Part shown: piece after piece, positions 26,694-34,379 of the stretch
Position numbering within the stretch: the first letter of the stretch is position 1
Layout of the letters: each line of letters starts with the position of its first letter
Notes under the pieces: model-generated
The model's input: the letters and a program-made list of their open reading frames with translations, nothing else
What the model was told of the DNA's origin: nothing
Databases searched by the model: none
Program-made: the position numbers and the translations under genes
Assembly: GCF_052048135.1 (NCBI RefSeq)
Contig: NZ_JBNAIM010000001.1
Span: 1-64,000, forward strand
DNA length: 64,000 nucleotides
Reading direction: 5' to 3'
From: Pelagibacter sp052048135
GTDB lineage: Bacteria > Pseudomonadota > Alphaproteobacteria > Pelagibacterales > Pelagibacteraceae

Positions 26694-26909
26694 TTGTCAA
26701 AACAAGATTTACTTGAATTCAAAGGCAAAGTTACAGACTTATTGCCTAACGCTATGTTTAGAGTTCAATTAGAAAATGGTCATATTGTAACAGCCCATAC
26801 AGCTGGCAAATTAAGAAAAAATAGAATTAGAGTACTACAAGGTGATAATGTAACAGTAGAAATGACACCATACGACCTCACAAAAGGTAGAATAATCTTT
26901 AGGGGTTGA
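26694..26909 (+). CDS. infA: Translation initiation factor IF-1
   Basis: A 71-residue S1/OB-fold factor that binds the ribosomal A site during initiation. The sequence after the start (SKQDLLEFKGKVTDLLPNAMFRVQLENGH, then RKNRIRVLQGDNVTVEMTPYDLTKGRI) is nearly the family consensus. The start codon is TTG at 26694-26696, two bases after hisD; no ATG exists at the right place, and the consensus N-terminus begins exactly here. tRNA-Phe follows eight bases after the stop region. Confidence 0.96.
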   Translation: MSKQDLLEFKGKVTDLLPNAMFRVQLENGHIVTAHTAGKLRKNRIRVLQGDNVTVEMTPYDLTKGRIIFRG

Positions 26910-26916
26910 TCATTTT

Positions 26917-26991
26917 GCCTCGGTAGCTCAGGAGTAGAGCAGAGCCCTGAAAAGGCTTGTGTCGGAGGTGCGAATCCTTCCCGAGGCACCA
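26917..26991 (+). tRNA. tRNA-Phe (anticodon GAA) with unusual elbow
   Basis: Seventy-five bases: acceptor GCCTCGG with CCGAGGC, discriminator A, encoded CCA, and anticodon loop CTGAAAA (GAA). The D-loop reads AGGAGTA instead of the common AGTGGTA, so position 18 is A, and the T-loop reads TGCGAAT instead of TTCGAAT, so position 55 is G. Position 19 G and 56 C are kept. The T-stem has one G-T pair. The fold is otherwise normal and the identity is clear. Confidence 0.96.
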
Positions 26992-27034
26992 TCAAAACAA
27001 CTTGAAATTAATGAAAAAGAAATTAACTTTGTTC

Positions 27035-27040
27035 TATAAT
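27035..27040 (+). promoter_or_regulatory. Likely -10 box of the cold-shock gene
   Basis: A perfect TATAAT lies 26 bases before the cold-shock gene ATG, downstream of tRNA-Phe. No good -35 hexamer is seen at 16-18 bases upstream. An AAAAGGAC ribosome binding site follows at about 27048-27055. Confidence 0.5.
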
Positions 27041-27066
27041 AAATAACAAAAGGACTAAAAAAAAAA

Positions 27067-27279
27067 ATGAGTACAATACAAGGAAAAGTAAAGTGGTTTA
27101 ATGGTAAAAAAGGCTATGGTTTCATTGAAAGAGATGACAAAGAAAAAGATGCCTTTGTTCATGCAAGTGCTGTCAAAGCTGCAGGAATGAGATTTTTAAA
27201 TGAGGGTGATAAAATTGAGTTTACCCTTGAAGATGGTCCAAAAGGCCCTTCAGCAGTAAATTTAAAAAAATTAGATTAA
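27067..27279 (+). CDS. Cold-shock domain protein (CspA family)
   Basis: A 70-residue single cold-shock domain. RNP1 is KGYGFIERD and RNP2 is DAFVHASAV; the opening QGKVKWFNGKKGYGF is the family consensus. These proteins bind single-stranded RNA and DNA and act as RNA chaperones. The region between the -10 box and ATG is short, so a long thermosensing leader is not obvious. Its own promoter and a strong hairpin terminator suggest a monocistronic transcript. Confidence 0.95.
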   Translation: MSTIQGKVKWFNGKKGYGFIERDDKEKDAFVHASAVKAAGMRFLNEGDKIEFTLEDGPKGPSAVNLKKLD

Positions 27280-27293
27280 TTTAAAAAATTATT

Positions 27294-27339
27294 AAAAGGA
27301 CACAATATCTACAAAAGTAGAGATGTGTCCTTTTGTTTT
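27294..27339 (+). terminator. Rho-independent terminator after the cold-shock gene
   Basis: Perfect inverted repeat AAAAGGACACA (27294-27304) with TGTGTCCTTTT (27324-27334), containing a nested stem ATCTAC/GTAGA(T) around AAAA, followed by GTTTT. It starts 14 bases after the cold-shock gene stop. Confidence 0.88.
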
Positions 27340-27379
27340 AGGGGTTGCATAATATTATTTTTTGTCTAAAAAGCACTCA

Positions 27380-27481
27380 ATGATTAAAAATATAAATACC
27401 TATTTTATTTGCCTGTGTACTTTAGGAATTACTCTTAAAGGAACAAACAGAGGTGTGCATAATCATTTCCATGCTGGCTAA
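27380..27481 (+). CDS. Candidate histidine leader peptide (33 residues)
   Basis: ATG 27380 opens 33 codons ending TAA 27479-27481. The C-terminus reads GVHNHFHAG: three His codons (27458, 27464, 27470) within five codons. The stop lies in the loop of a hairpin that precedes tRNA-His-hisS-hisZ-hisG. This is the layout of an amino-acid leader peptide with a transcription attenuator, like hisL of enterics, but no strong ribosome binding site is visible and the His run is short. A possible promoter, TTGCAT near 27345, lies just upstream. Proposed from sequence alone; it could be a chance frame. Confidence 0.4.
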   Translation: MIKNINTYFICLCTLGITLKGTNRGVHNHFHAG

Positions 27482-27500
27482 AGCTAGCATTAAATCTTTT
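27471..27500 (+). terminator. Hairpin, possible attenuator before the tRNA-His/hisS operon
   Basis: ATGCTGGCT (27471-27479) pairs with AGCTAGCAT (27482-27490), nine pairs with one G-T, around a two-base gap, so the real loop is probably larger. It is followed by TAAATCTTTT. The last His codon and the stop of the 33-codon frame lie inside it. A ribosome stalled on the His codons would cover the left arm and prevent pairing. The T-run is weak for a terminator. Confidence 0.45.
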
Positions 27501-27549
27501 ATATTATAATTTTAAATCCACTAAAAATAAGATAATAACAATATAAGGA

Positions 27550-27623
27550 GCCTTGGTGGTGAAATAGTATCACGTCGGTTTGTGGATCCGAAATCGTAGG
27601 GGCAGAACCTACCCAAGGTACCA
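27550..27623 (+). tRNA. tRNA-His (anticodon GTG), no encoded G-1, unusual elbow
   Basis: Seventy-four bases: acceptor GCCTTGG with CCAAGGT (first pair G-T), discriminator A73 and encoded CCA. The base before position 1 is A, so the G-1 normal for tRNA-His is not encoded, and A73 replaces the usual C73. The anticodon loop TTGTGGA gives GTG; the stem ends in a T-T mismatch. The D-loop AATAGTA has A at 18, and the T-loop is GGCAGAA, with G54, G55, C56 and G58, instead of TTCGAAT. The hisS ATG follows after four bases. Confidence 0.88.
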
Positions 27624-27627
27624 AAAA

Positions 27628-29022
27628 ATGGATAAAGAAAATAAATTAATTCCTGGATTACCTTCAGGATTTGAAGATCGTTGGGATAAAAAACTACTTC
27701 TCAAAAAAAAGCTTTTAAAAGCTATTGAGAAAAATTTTATAAAATTCGGAGCAGTAGCTCTGGAAACCCCTTCGTTTGAAATCAGTGAGAATATAGGTTC
27801 TTTTTTGGCAGAAGATGAAGCTAATCCTATGTCTGATGTATTTTCATTTCAAGATGGAGAAAAAAATATCACTCTTAGGTATGATCTTTCAAGTCCATTA
27901 GCTAGATTTGTTGCTCAAAATAATCAAGAACTTCCATCAATTTTTAAAAGATATGCTATTCAAAATGTTTTTAGAAATGAGAAGGCTGGTAATGGAAGGT
28001 ATAGAGAATTTATGCAAGCAGATTTTGATATAGTGGGAAATGTTAATCCTGCTCAAGCAAACGCAGAGCTTTGTAATTTAATATCGAGTACCTTGTTAGA
28101 TTGTGGTCTAAAAAAAGATCAATTTTCAATTAACATAAGTAATAGAAAAATAGTTCAAGGATTAATTGATGATTTAGAAATATCAGAAGATAAACAATTA
28201 AAAGTGATTAGGGCAATTGATAAATTAGATAAACCAGGTTTTAGTTTAAAAGGTGTTGAAGATCTTCTTAAAAAAGAGAGAAAAGATAAAAGTGGTGCAA
28301 TCACTAAGGGTGCAGATTTAAATGATGAACAAGTTTCTCAAATACTTAATTTTCTTAAAATTAAAGATTTAAAAGAATTAAAAGAAACTTTAAAAAATCC
28401 TTTATCTCAAGAAGGCATAAACGAATTAGAGCAAGTATTTGAAGTATTGGGTTACGGTTCAAATTTAAATCAGGTCAAATCTAATTTTACAATTGTTAGA
28501 GGATTAGCCTATTATTCAGATTTCATTGTTGAAACAAATCTAAATTTTAAAGTTACAAATAACAAAGGTAAAGAAGTTGATATAGGCAGTGTTTGTTCTG
28601 GAGGAGCTTATGCAAAATTAATCTCGAGATTTAAAGGTGTAGATATTCCAGGTACCGGAATTAGTTTCGGAGTTGATCGGTTGTTATTTGCTTTAATACA
28701 ATTGGATCAAATAAAAGTGGATAGTCAAAAACCAGTTTTAGTTTGTGTAATGGATGAAAAGTATCTAAAAAATTATTATGAAATTTTAGACCTTTTAAGA
28801 AATAACAATATAAATGCTGAAATTTTTTTAGATACAAAGAAAAATTTAGGCAAGCAATTAACTTTAGCAAATAAACGTGAGTTAGATATAGCAATAATAT
28901 GTGGTGAAAATGAATTCAAAGAAAATACAGTTACTATAAAAAATCTTAAAGGTGTTAAGGGTGAAAACAACAAAACATTTCCAAAAGCAAATTTAATTGA
29001 TGAAGTCAAAAAACTTATCTGA
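27628..29022 (+). CDS. hisS: Histidyl-tRNA synthetase (alphaproteobacterial type)
   Basis: Charges tRNA-His. The 464-residue class II synthetase has motif 1 region RYDLSSPLARFVAQ, motif 2 VFRNEKAGNGRYREFMQADFD (about 115-135) and the histidine-binding RGLAYYSDFIVE. The usual synthetase reads FRxERPQxGRxRxFxQ and RGLDYYTG; the changes here fit the divergent alphaproteobacterial HisRS group that recognises tRNA-His without G-1. I chose ATG 27628 because an in-frame ATG farther upstream lies inside tRNA-His. A C-terminal anticodon-binding domain follows. It overlaps hisZ by 23 bases. Confidence 0.94.
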   Translation: MDKENKLIPGLPSGFEDRWDKKLLLKKKLLKAIEKNFIKFGAVALETPSFEISENIGSFLAEDEANPMSDVFSFQDGEKNITLRYDLSSPLARFVAQNNQELPSIFKRYAIQNVFRNEKAGNGRYREFMQADFDIVGNVNPAQANAELCNLISSTLLDCGLKKDQFSINISNRKIVQGLIDDLEISEDKQLKVIRAIDKLDKPGFSLKGVEDLLKKERKDKSGAITKGADLNDEQVSQILNFLKIKDLKELKETLKNPLSQEGINELEQVFEVLGYGSNLNQVKSNFTIVRGLAYYSDFIVETNLNFKVTNNKGKEVDIGSVCSGGAYAKLISRFKGVDIPGTGISFGVDRLLFALIQLDQIKVDSQKPVLVCVMDEKYLKNYYEILDLLRNNNINAEIFLDTKKNLGKQLTLANKRELDIAIICGENEFKENTVTIKNLKGVKGENNKTFPKANLIDEVKKLI

Positions 29023-30052
29023 AAAAATCCTTAGGTCCGTAAAATCTAATGGTTTTAAATATATTGATTTACCCTCTGTAGTTGAGGCAAATCATATCGT
29101 TCAAAGATCAGGAGAAAATTTTAGAAAGTTTATCTTCTCTTTCAATGATCAGAATGGAAGTGAGTTATGTCTTAGGCCAGATTTAACAATTGTATCTTGT
29201 TTAAGATATTTAGAAAATAATTTAAAAGGTAAAGAAAAAATTTTTTATAGTGGTCAAGCTTATAGAAAGTCCCAAAATAAAAAAGACTCTATAATTAGAG
29301 ATCAAGTTGGCTTTGAGATCATAGGGTCACAAGATGAAAAAAATGATGATAAAGAAATAGTAAACACTTCTTTAAAATCACTAAAAAATTTTAAATATTC
29401 ATCAGGTACCCTTACCGTTGGCAATGTAGAAATTTTTAATCTTCTAATTTCCAAATTAGATATACCAAAGAGATGGAAACTAAGGCTTTCAAGACATTTT
29501 TGGAGAGAAGATTATTTTAATGATTTACTTAAAAGATTAGAAACAAATTCTGATGTAGACCCAACAATTGTTGAGGTTGATAAAAGACGTTATCTAAAAA
29601 TGTTAAAAGATGATCAATTATCTATCGTTGCAGGGAGAACAATAAAAGAAATTTTAGAACGATTTGATAAAAAGATTAAAGATCCAAGAAAGACAAGTAA
29701 GGGTAGAAATGTTTCAAAAATTATTAAGGAATTTTTAAGAATTAAATGTCCAATAAATAAAGCTGCAAATGAACTGAATAAATTTTTTAAGAAATATAAA
29801 ATTAATCTTGTTGTTGATCAAAAATATTTTCCAATCTCAAAAAATAAAGTTTCTAAACTCAATGTAATTTTCTCAAGTGCATTTGGTAGACAATTAGAAT
29901 ATTACACTGGAATGGTTTTTAAGATAGACATCAAATCAAAGTCAAAAATAATTAATTGTTGTAATGGAGGTCGTTATGACAAATTAATTTCTGATCTTGG
30001 ATCAAAAAAACAAATCCCAGCAGTAGGAGCTGCACTTAATCTAAATAATTAA
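29000..30052 (+). CDS. hisZ: ATP phosphoribosyltransferase regulatory subunit
   Basis: HisRS-like regulatory subunit that joins the short HisG to form the active, histidine-regulated first enzyme of histidine synthesis. The 350-residue protein resembles the HisRS catalytic core (FRKFIFSFNDQNGSELCLRPDLT, then IIRDQVGFEIIGSQ) but lacks the anticodon-binding domain and clear tRNA-charging residues. ATG 29000 is preferred over the TTG just before it. It lies between hisS and hisG, as expected for a hisZ that depends on hisG. Confidence 0.9.
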   Translation: MKSKNLSEKILRSVKSNGFKYIDLPSVVEANHIVQRSGENFRKFIFSFNDQNGSELCLRPDLTIVSCLRYLENNLKGKEKIFYSGQAYRKSQNKKDSIIRDQVGFEIIGSQDEKNDDKEIVNTSLKSLKNFKYSSGTLTVGNVEIFNLLISKLDIPKRWKLRLSRHFWREDYFNDLLKRLETNSDVDPTIVEVDKRRYLKMLKDDQLSIVAGRTIKEILERFDKKIKDPRKTSKGRNVSKIIKEFLRIKCPINKAANELNKFFKKYKINLVVDQKYFPISKNKVSKLNVIFSSAFGRQLEYYTGMVFKIDIKSKSKIINCCNGGRYDKLISDLGSKKQIPAVGAALNLNN

Positions 30053-30054
30053 TT

Positions 30055-30741
30055 ATGAAAAATATTATAAACATAGGAATACCTAGCAAAGGGAGATTAA
30101 GAAAAGATGTTTTAAAAATTTTTAGTGAAAAAAAATTAAATCTTATTTCTGAACGTGGAGAGAGGGATTTAATAGGATCAATACAAAATAAATCAAATAT
30201 TAAAATTTTATATTTACATGCAAGAGAAATAATTGAGAGATTAGGGGACGGTTCTTTAGATATCGGTTTTTCTGGTTTTGATTTATTAAAAGAAAGTGAA
30301 ATTAATATTCAGAATAAGATAAGTGTCGTAAAAAAACTTAATTTCGGAAATGCTAATCTAGTAGTGGCTATTCCAGATCCTTGGATCGATGTTCAAACGA
30401 TAGCTGATCTTGAAGAAATTGCTTTTGAATTTAGAGATAAAAAGAAAAAAAGATTAAGAGTTGCAACGAAGTATCCCAATTTAACTAGAGAATTTTTGTT
30501 TTCAAAAGGTGTTACTCAATTTAGATTAGTGGATAGTTTGGGAGCGACTGAAGCATATCCTTTTACTGGTTCATCTGAATTAATTACAGATATTTCATCT
30601 TCTGGTGAAACACTTAGGGCAAATAATTTACGTATTTTGAAAGATGGAGAAATCTTAAAGTCTCAAGCATGTATTTTTATTTCAAAGAAAAATAGTAAGA
30701 AAAAGGGATTAAAAAACTTGATAGGACTACTTTCTAACTAA
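30055..30741 (+). CDS. hisG: ATP phosphoribosyltransferase, short form
   Basis: Condenses ATP and PRPP in the first step of histidine synthesis. The 228-residue protein is the short form, lacking the C-terminal histidine-binding domain of long HisG, so it needs HisZ, whose gene ends two bases upstream. Key segments are IGIPSKGRLRKDVL at the start, RVATKYPNLTREF, and the PRPP-binding stretch with DSLGATEAYPFTGSSELI followed by ITDISSSGETLRANNL. Length and motifs fit. Confidence 0.95.
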   Translation: MKNIINIGIPSKGRLRKDVLKIFSEKKLNLISERGERDLIGSIQNKSNIKILYLHAREIIERLGDGSLDIGFSGFDLLKESEINIQNKISVVKKLNFGNANLVVAIPDPWIDVQTIADLEEIAFEFRDKKKKRLRVATKYPNLTREFLFSKGVTQFRLVDSLGATEAYPFTGSSELITDISSSGETLRANNLRILKDGEILKSQACIFISKKNSKKKGLKNLIGLLSN

Positions 30742-30769
30742 TTTATCTTTATAATATAAGTTACGAATC

Positions 30770-31861
30770 ATGGACACAATTTTACTAATAATTTTAATTT
30801 TAATGTTTATAGCAACATTAGCTATTTTATATCTAAATATTAAATCTAAAACTAAAGAAGCGGACAGAGATAATAACGAAATAGCAAATTTAAATACTGA
30901 AATAGTGAGGTTAAAAGATAGTCTTAATTCTACAATCAATACATCCTTAAGCTCGATGTCCACTTCATTTAACTCTTTATCAACCGGGGTTACAAAAGAT
31001 ATGACTGAGGCTTTAACAAAAGTAGATGAGAAGGTTGGTAACTTTAATGAACAAGTAAAATTGTTAAATCAAAGCCAGGAGGGGATTACTAAAATTTTAG
31101 CTGGGGTTAAAAAGTATGGAACTTTGGCTGAATATTCTTTGGATGCTTTAATTAAAGATTTGTTACCAGCATCTCAATTTATGACCAATGTTAAAATGAA
31201 AGAGGATACCAGCGAGAACGTAGAATTTGCAATCAAGCTCCAAGGAGATGTCTTGGTTCCAGTAGACTCTCATTTTCCAGTTGAAAAATTTAAAGCTATC
31301 ACTGATGCATATGATGCAGATGATAAAAAAACTGTTGCTGATGCTAGAACAAAATTAGCAAGTGCATTTAAGGCTAAAGCAAAAAGTGTCATGGAGAAAT
31401 ATATTGTTCCACCTAAAACCTCAAATTTTGCAATAGTGTACGCTCCTACAGAAAGTCTTTATAAAGAATTAACTGAGTATCAAGACCCAAGTACTAAGGA
31501 GTTGTTAACCCAAGAATTAATGAAAAAATATAAAATAGTAATTTGTGGCCCAAATACTCTGTCGGCTTATTTACAGTCTTTACACATGGGCTTTCAGTCT
31601 CTTAAAATTTCAAAACACGCAACAGAGATTTATGATCATTTAAAAACTATAAGTACGAGATTTTCTAGTCATTTTGATAATATTTATAAATTAAGAAAAA
31701 AACTTGAAGAGGCCATGACGGTTGTTGATAGTTTTGGAAAAGATGCAAGATCAATAACTAGAACTTTAGAAAATATAAAAGATCCCGAGCAAGTTGAAAA
31801 AGCTGTACTGACAGAGAACGTTGAGAAATTTGTTGAAAGAAATAAACAGCTTAAAAAATAA
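30770..31861 (+). CDS. rmuC: DNA recombination protein RmuC
   Basis: A 363-residue RmuC-family protein. A transmembrane helix lies at about residues 3-22, followed by a coiled coil with heptad-like repeats (about 25-110) and the globular RmuC domain. That domain contains KYGTLAEYSLDALIKDLLP, the VPVDSHFPVEKF motif with acidic residues reminiscent of nuclease folds, and FAIVYAPTESLYKEL. RmuC limits DNA inversions and rearrangements in E. coli. Its end lies close to a RecB-like nuclease and exonuclease I, forming a three-gene DNA-processing cluster. Confidence 0.9.
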   Translation: MDTILLIILILMFIATLAILYLNIKSKTKEADRDNNEIANLNTEIVRLKDSLNSTINTSLSSMSTSFNSLSTGVTKDMTEALTKVDEKVGNFNEQVKLLNQSQEGITKILAGVKKYGTLAEYSLDALIKDLLPASQFMTNVKMKEDTSENVEFAIKLQGDVLVPVDSHFPVEKFKAITDAYDADDKKTVADARTKLASAFKAKAKSVMEKYIVPPKTSNFAIVYAPTESLYKELTEYQDPSTKELLTQELMKKYKIVICGPNTLSAYLQSLHMGFQSLKISKHATEIYDHLKTISTRFSSHFDNIYKLRKKLEEAMTVVDSFGKDARSITRTLENIKDPEQVEKAVLTENVEKFVERNKQLKK

Positions 31862-31898
31862 TTTCTTTTTTAAGATAATACCGACTATAAGAAATCAA

Positions 31899-32585
31899 AT
31901 GCGTTGGAATAAGAAATACAATTACCCTACATCATCAAGAGCTACAGAAGATGGAATAAGAAGATATGTTTTAGGAGAAAAAAAATTACCAAGTGTAACT
32001 TCAATACTTGATGCAACAAAATCTGAAGAGGATAAGGCTGCTTTAGCAAATTGGCGAGAACGGACAGGATTTAAAGAAAGTGAAGCAATAGTAAAAGCTG
32101 CAAGCAGTAGAGGTTCAAAAATGCATAGCTATCTAGAGTCATTTTTATTAGGAAGAGAAAACTTAAGTTTCTTTAATGATAATGAACAATACAAGATGAT
32201 GGCTAAAGAAATTATCGAAAAAGGCTTGAAGGATAGGTTAGAAGAAATATTTGGTGTAGAATCCGTTGTATATATGCCTGATAAATTCGCTGGCACTGCT
32301 GACTGTATTGGATTGTATGAGGGGAAAGAAACAATAATTGATTTCAAACAATCTAATAAACCAAAAAAAGCTGAATACATAGACTCATGGTTTTTACAAA
32401 CTGCAGCTTATTCTTTAGCACATAATGTTGTTTACAATTCAAATATCACAGCTTGTGTAATTCTTGTTTGTACAGTAGATAATTTATTTCAAGAATTTAA
32501 AATTCAAGGCCCTGAATTAATTACTTATCAAAATTTATTTTTAGGTAGATTAAAAAAATTTAATGAAATGAATAACTTGGGTTAA
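31899..32585 (+). CDS. PD-(D/E)XK nuclease of RecB/phage-exonuclease type
   Basis: A 228-residue nuclease-like protein. SSRGSKMH supplies the RecB-family His76, Glu121 lies in a VESVV strand, AGTAD gives Asp135, IIDFKQ gives Asp148-x-Lys150, and Gln167-x3-Tyr171 matches the QxxxY motif. This is the standard order for RecB-like and phage recombination exonucleases. ATG 31899 is preferred because it clears the rmuC stop and starts at the conserved region; an in-frame ATG at 31821 would lie inside rmuC. It precedes exonuclease I by five bases. The partner and DNA substrate are unknown. Confidence 0.78.
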   Translation: MRWNKKYNYPTSSRATEDGIRRYVLGEKKLPSVTSILDATKSEEDKAALANWRERTGFKESEAIVKAASSRGSKMHSYLESFLLGRENLSFFNDNEQYKMMAKEIIEKGLKDRLEEIFGVESVVYMPDKFAGTADCIGLYEGKETIIDFKQSNKPKKAEYIDSWFLQTAAYSLAHNVVYNSNITACVILVCTVDNLFQEFKIQGPELITYQNLFLGRLKKFNEMNNLG

Positions 32586-32590
32586 AAAAA

Positions 32591-34027
32591 ATGGATAAAA
32601 TTGTAATTTATGACACTGAAACAACCAATAGTACTATTTGGGGTTCTATAATTGAGGTTGGGGCAGTAGTTGTAGACAAGAATTTAAAAGAAATTGGAAA
32701 ATTAAATATCAGGGGGCGTATGCCGGAAGGGGAAGTTCCTTCAGCCAAAGCGTTACTTGTTAACTCAACAAGCATAGATTTGTTAACTAAGGGTAATTAT
32801 TCACATTATGATTTCTTAGGTGCAGTTGAGAATTTTTTTACAAAATGTGCTCCGGCCATGTTTATGGGTTGGTCAAATTTGAATTTTGATAGAAGGATGT
32901 TTCATTTCAATTTTTTCAAAGGAAATCGATACCCATATGCTACCCATTCATCACCAAATAAAGAACATGATGGTTTACATATTGCAAGAGCAGCTCAAAC
33001 TTTAAATCCTGAAACTTTGAAAACAGAATTAACGGAGGCTGGAAATCCAAGTCTAGCTTTAGAAGCATTAGCTAGAATGCAAGGATTTGATACTTCTCAA
33101 CAACACACAGCTTACCATGATGCATACACTGCTTTAAAGGTTTTAAGGATAATCAAAGATAAACATAAAGAAAATTGGGAAGAATTTTTAAAGACATCAA
33201 CAAAATCAAGTGTAGAAACACTTTTAACTAATGAGGGGATTTACTCTATTTTTGAAAACGTAAAGGGAAGAAATATGATGTATCTTGGTTGCTCATTACA
33301 CCCCAAGCATTCCTTTCATCCGTCCTATGCTTCCTGGGGATATTTGTGGGACTGTCGTAGAGATCCAGAACCTTTATTAAATTTACCTGTTAATCAACTT
33401 AGGGATGTTTTAAAAAAAATGAGTCCAAAAGCTTTAAGAGTTTTGAAAACCAATAAAGCCCCAGTAGTTTTAGATAAACAGTTCGCATTAAAACAAAAGC
33501 CATATTCAGATCTAGATTTAGAAACAATTGAAAAGAGAGCACATTTAGTGAGAAATAGTGAAAATTTTTGTAAAAATATTCAAACTATTCACAGAGAAGC
33601 AGCAGAGGAAAAAGAACAAACTAAAACCCAAGAAGATTTATTACCAGAGGAAACTTTATATGAAAAATTTATACCTAATAAAGATACTGCTTTATTTAAA
33701 ACATGGCACAGTTCATCATGGGAGGATAAGTTGAGATTATTAGATAAGTTTCAAGACAAAAGATGTAGTTGGTTTGGTCAAAAAATTATCTACCAAGAAG
33801 CTCCACAAATTTTACCACCAGATTTGTATAAAAACATTAAAAGTGAAATTGCTAGAAGAATTTTAAGCAAGAATAAAGAAAAATGGCAAACAGTTAATAT
33901 GGCTTATACGGAAATAGATTACTTAAGAGACCAAGCTTCAAATAGAGATGATGAAGAAGAATTAAAAAAACTAGATGAAATTAACCAATTTATTATGTCG
34001 ATTGAAAAAAAATACGAAATAGCATAG
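32591..34027 (+). CDS. sbcB: Exodeoxyribonuclease I
   Basis: 3'-5' single-strand DNA exonuclease of the DEDDh class, active in recombination and mismatch repair. The 478-residue protein has VIYDTETT (Asp8, Glu10), NLNFDRRM (Asp100) and His172-x4-Asp177 (HTAYHD) as catalytic residues. The SH3-like and helical C-terminal parts (LRDVLKKMSPKALRVLKTNKAP and following) also match E. coli ExoI. Length is normal. It closes the rmuC-nuclease-sbcB cluster; thioredoxin follows after 34 bases. Confidence 0.93.
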   Translation: MDKIVIYDTETTNSTIWGSIIEVGAVVVDKNLKEIGKLNIRGRMPEGEVPSAKALLVNSTSIDLLTKGNYSHYDFLGAVENFFTKCAPAMFMGWSNLNFDRRMFHFNFFKGNRYPYATHSSPNKEHDGLHIARAAQTLNPETLKTELTEAGNPSLALEALARMQGFDTSQQHTAYHDAYTALKVLRIIKDKHKENWEEFLKTSTKSSVETLLTNEGIYSIFENVKGRNMMYLGCSLHPKHSFHPSYASWGYLWDCRRDPEPLLNLPVNQLRDVLKKMSPKALRVLKTNKAPVVLDKQFALKQKPYSDLDLETIEKRAHLVRNSENFCKNIQTIHREAAEEKEQTKTQEDLLPEETLYEKFIPNKDTALFKTWHSSSWEDKLRLLDKFQDKRCSWFGQKIIYQEAPQILPPDLYKNIKSEIARRILSKNKEKWQTVNMAYTEIDYLRDQASNRDDEEELKKLDEINQFIMSIEKKYEIA

Positions 34028-34061
34028 TTGACTTTAATGATAATAATTATAGATAGACTAT

Positions 34062-34379
34062 ATGCTTACAGATTTTAAAGACGAAGATTTTGATAGTAAA
34101 ATCAAAAATGAAGATGTTTCAGTAATCCAATTTAGTGCAGCTTGGTGTGGCCCTTGTAAAGCTTTAAAGCCGATTATGGATAAATTAGCCGATGAGTACA
34201 AAGGTAAGGCAGGCTTCTATTATGCTGACATTGAAGATGGTGGAATAAATACTGGAAGTGCAGCTGGGATAAGAGGTGTTCCAACAGTAATTATTTATAA
34301 AAAGGGTGTTGAAGTAGATAGAAAAGTTGGTGGAGTTCCAGAGAGTAATATGAAAGAGTTTTTGGAGAAAAACATCTAA
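34062..34379 (+). CDS. trxA: Thioredoxin
   Basis: A 105-residue thioredoxin fold with the redox motif WCGPCK (Cys29, Cys32), the buried-Asp strand region VIQFSAAWC, the cis-proline segment GVPTVIIYKKG and a terminal helix. No signal peptide, so cytoplasmic: it reduces disulphides in enzymes such as ribonucleotide reductase. Convergent with folC, overlapping by four bases. A thioredoxin beside folC-accD-trpA is a common alphaproteobacterial order. Confidence 0.93.
   Translation: MLTDFKDEDFDSKIKNEDVSVIQFSAAWCGPCKALKPIMDKLADEYKGKAGFYYADIEDGGINTGSAAGIRGVPTVIIYKKGVEVDRKVGGVPESNMKEFLEKNI

Noticed and set aside
26694..26909. Non-ATG start of infA as a sequence error
   Set aside because: The TTG is exactly where the IF-1 consensus begins and the rest of the frame is intact; alternative start codons are common.
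27580..27627. Upstream in-frame ATG for hisS
   Set aside because: It lies inside tRNA-His, and the conserved HisRS N-terminus begins at ATG 27628.
28661..29009. Minus-strand open frames opposite hisS
   Set aside because: Antisense shadows of a clearly conserved hisS; composition not protein-like.
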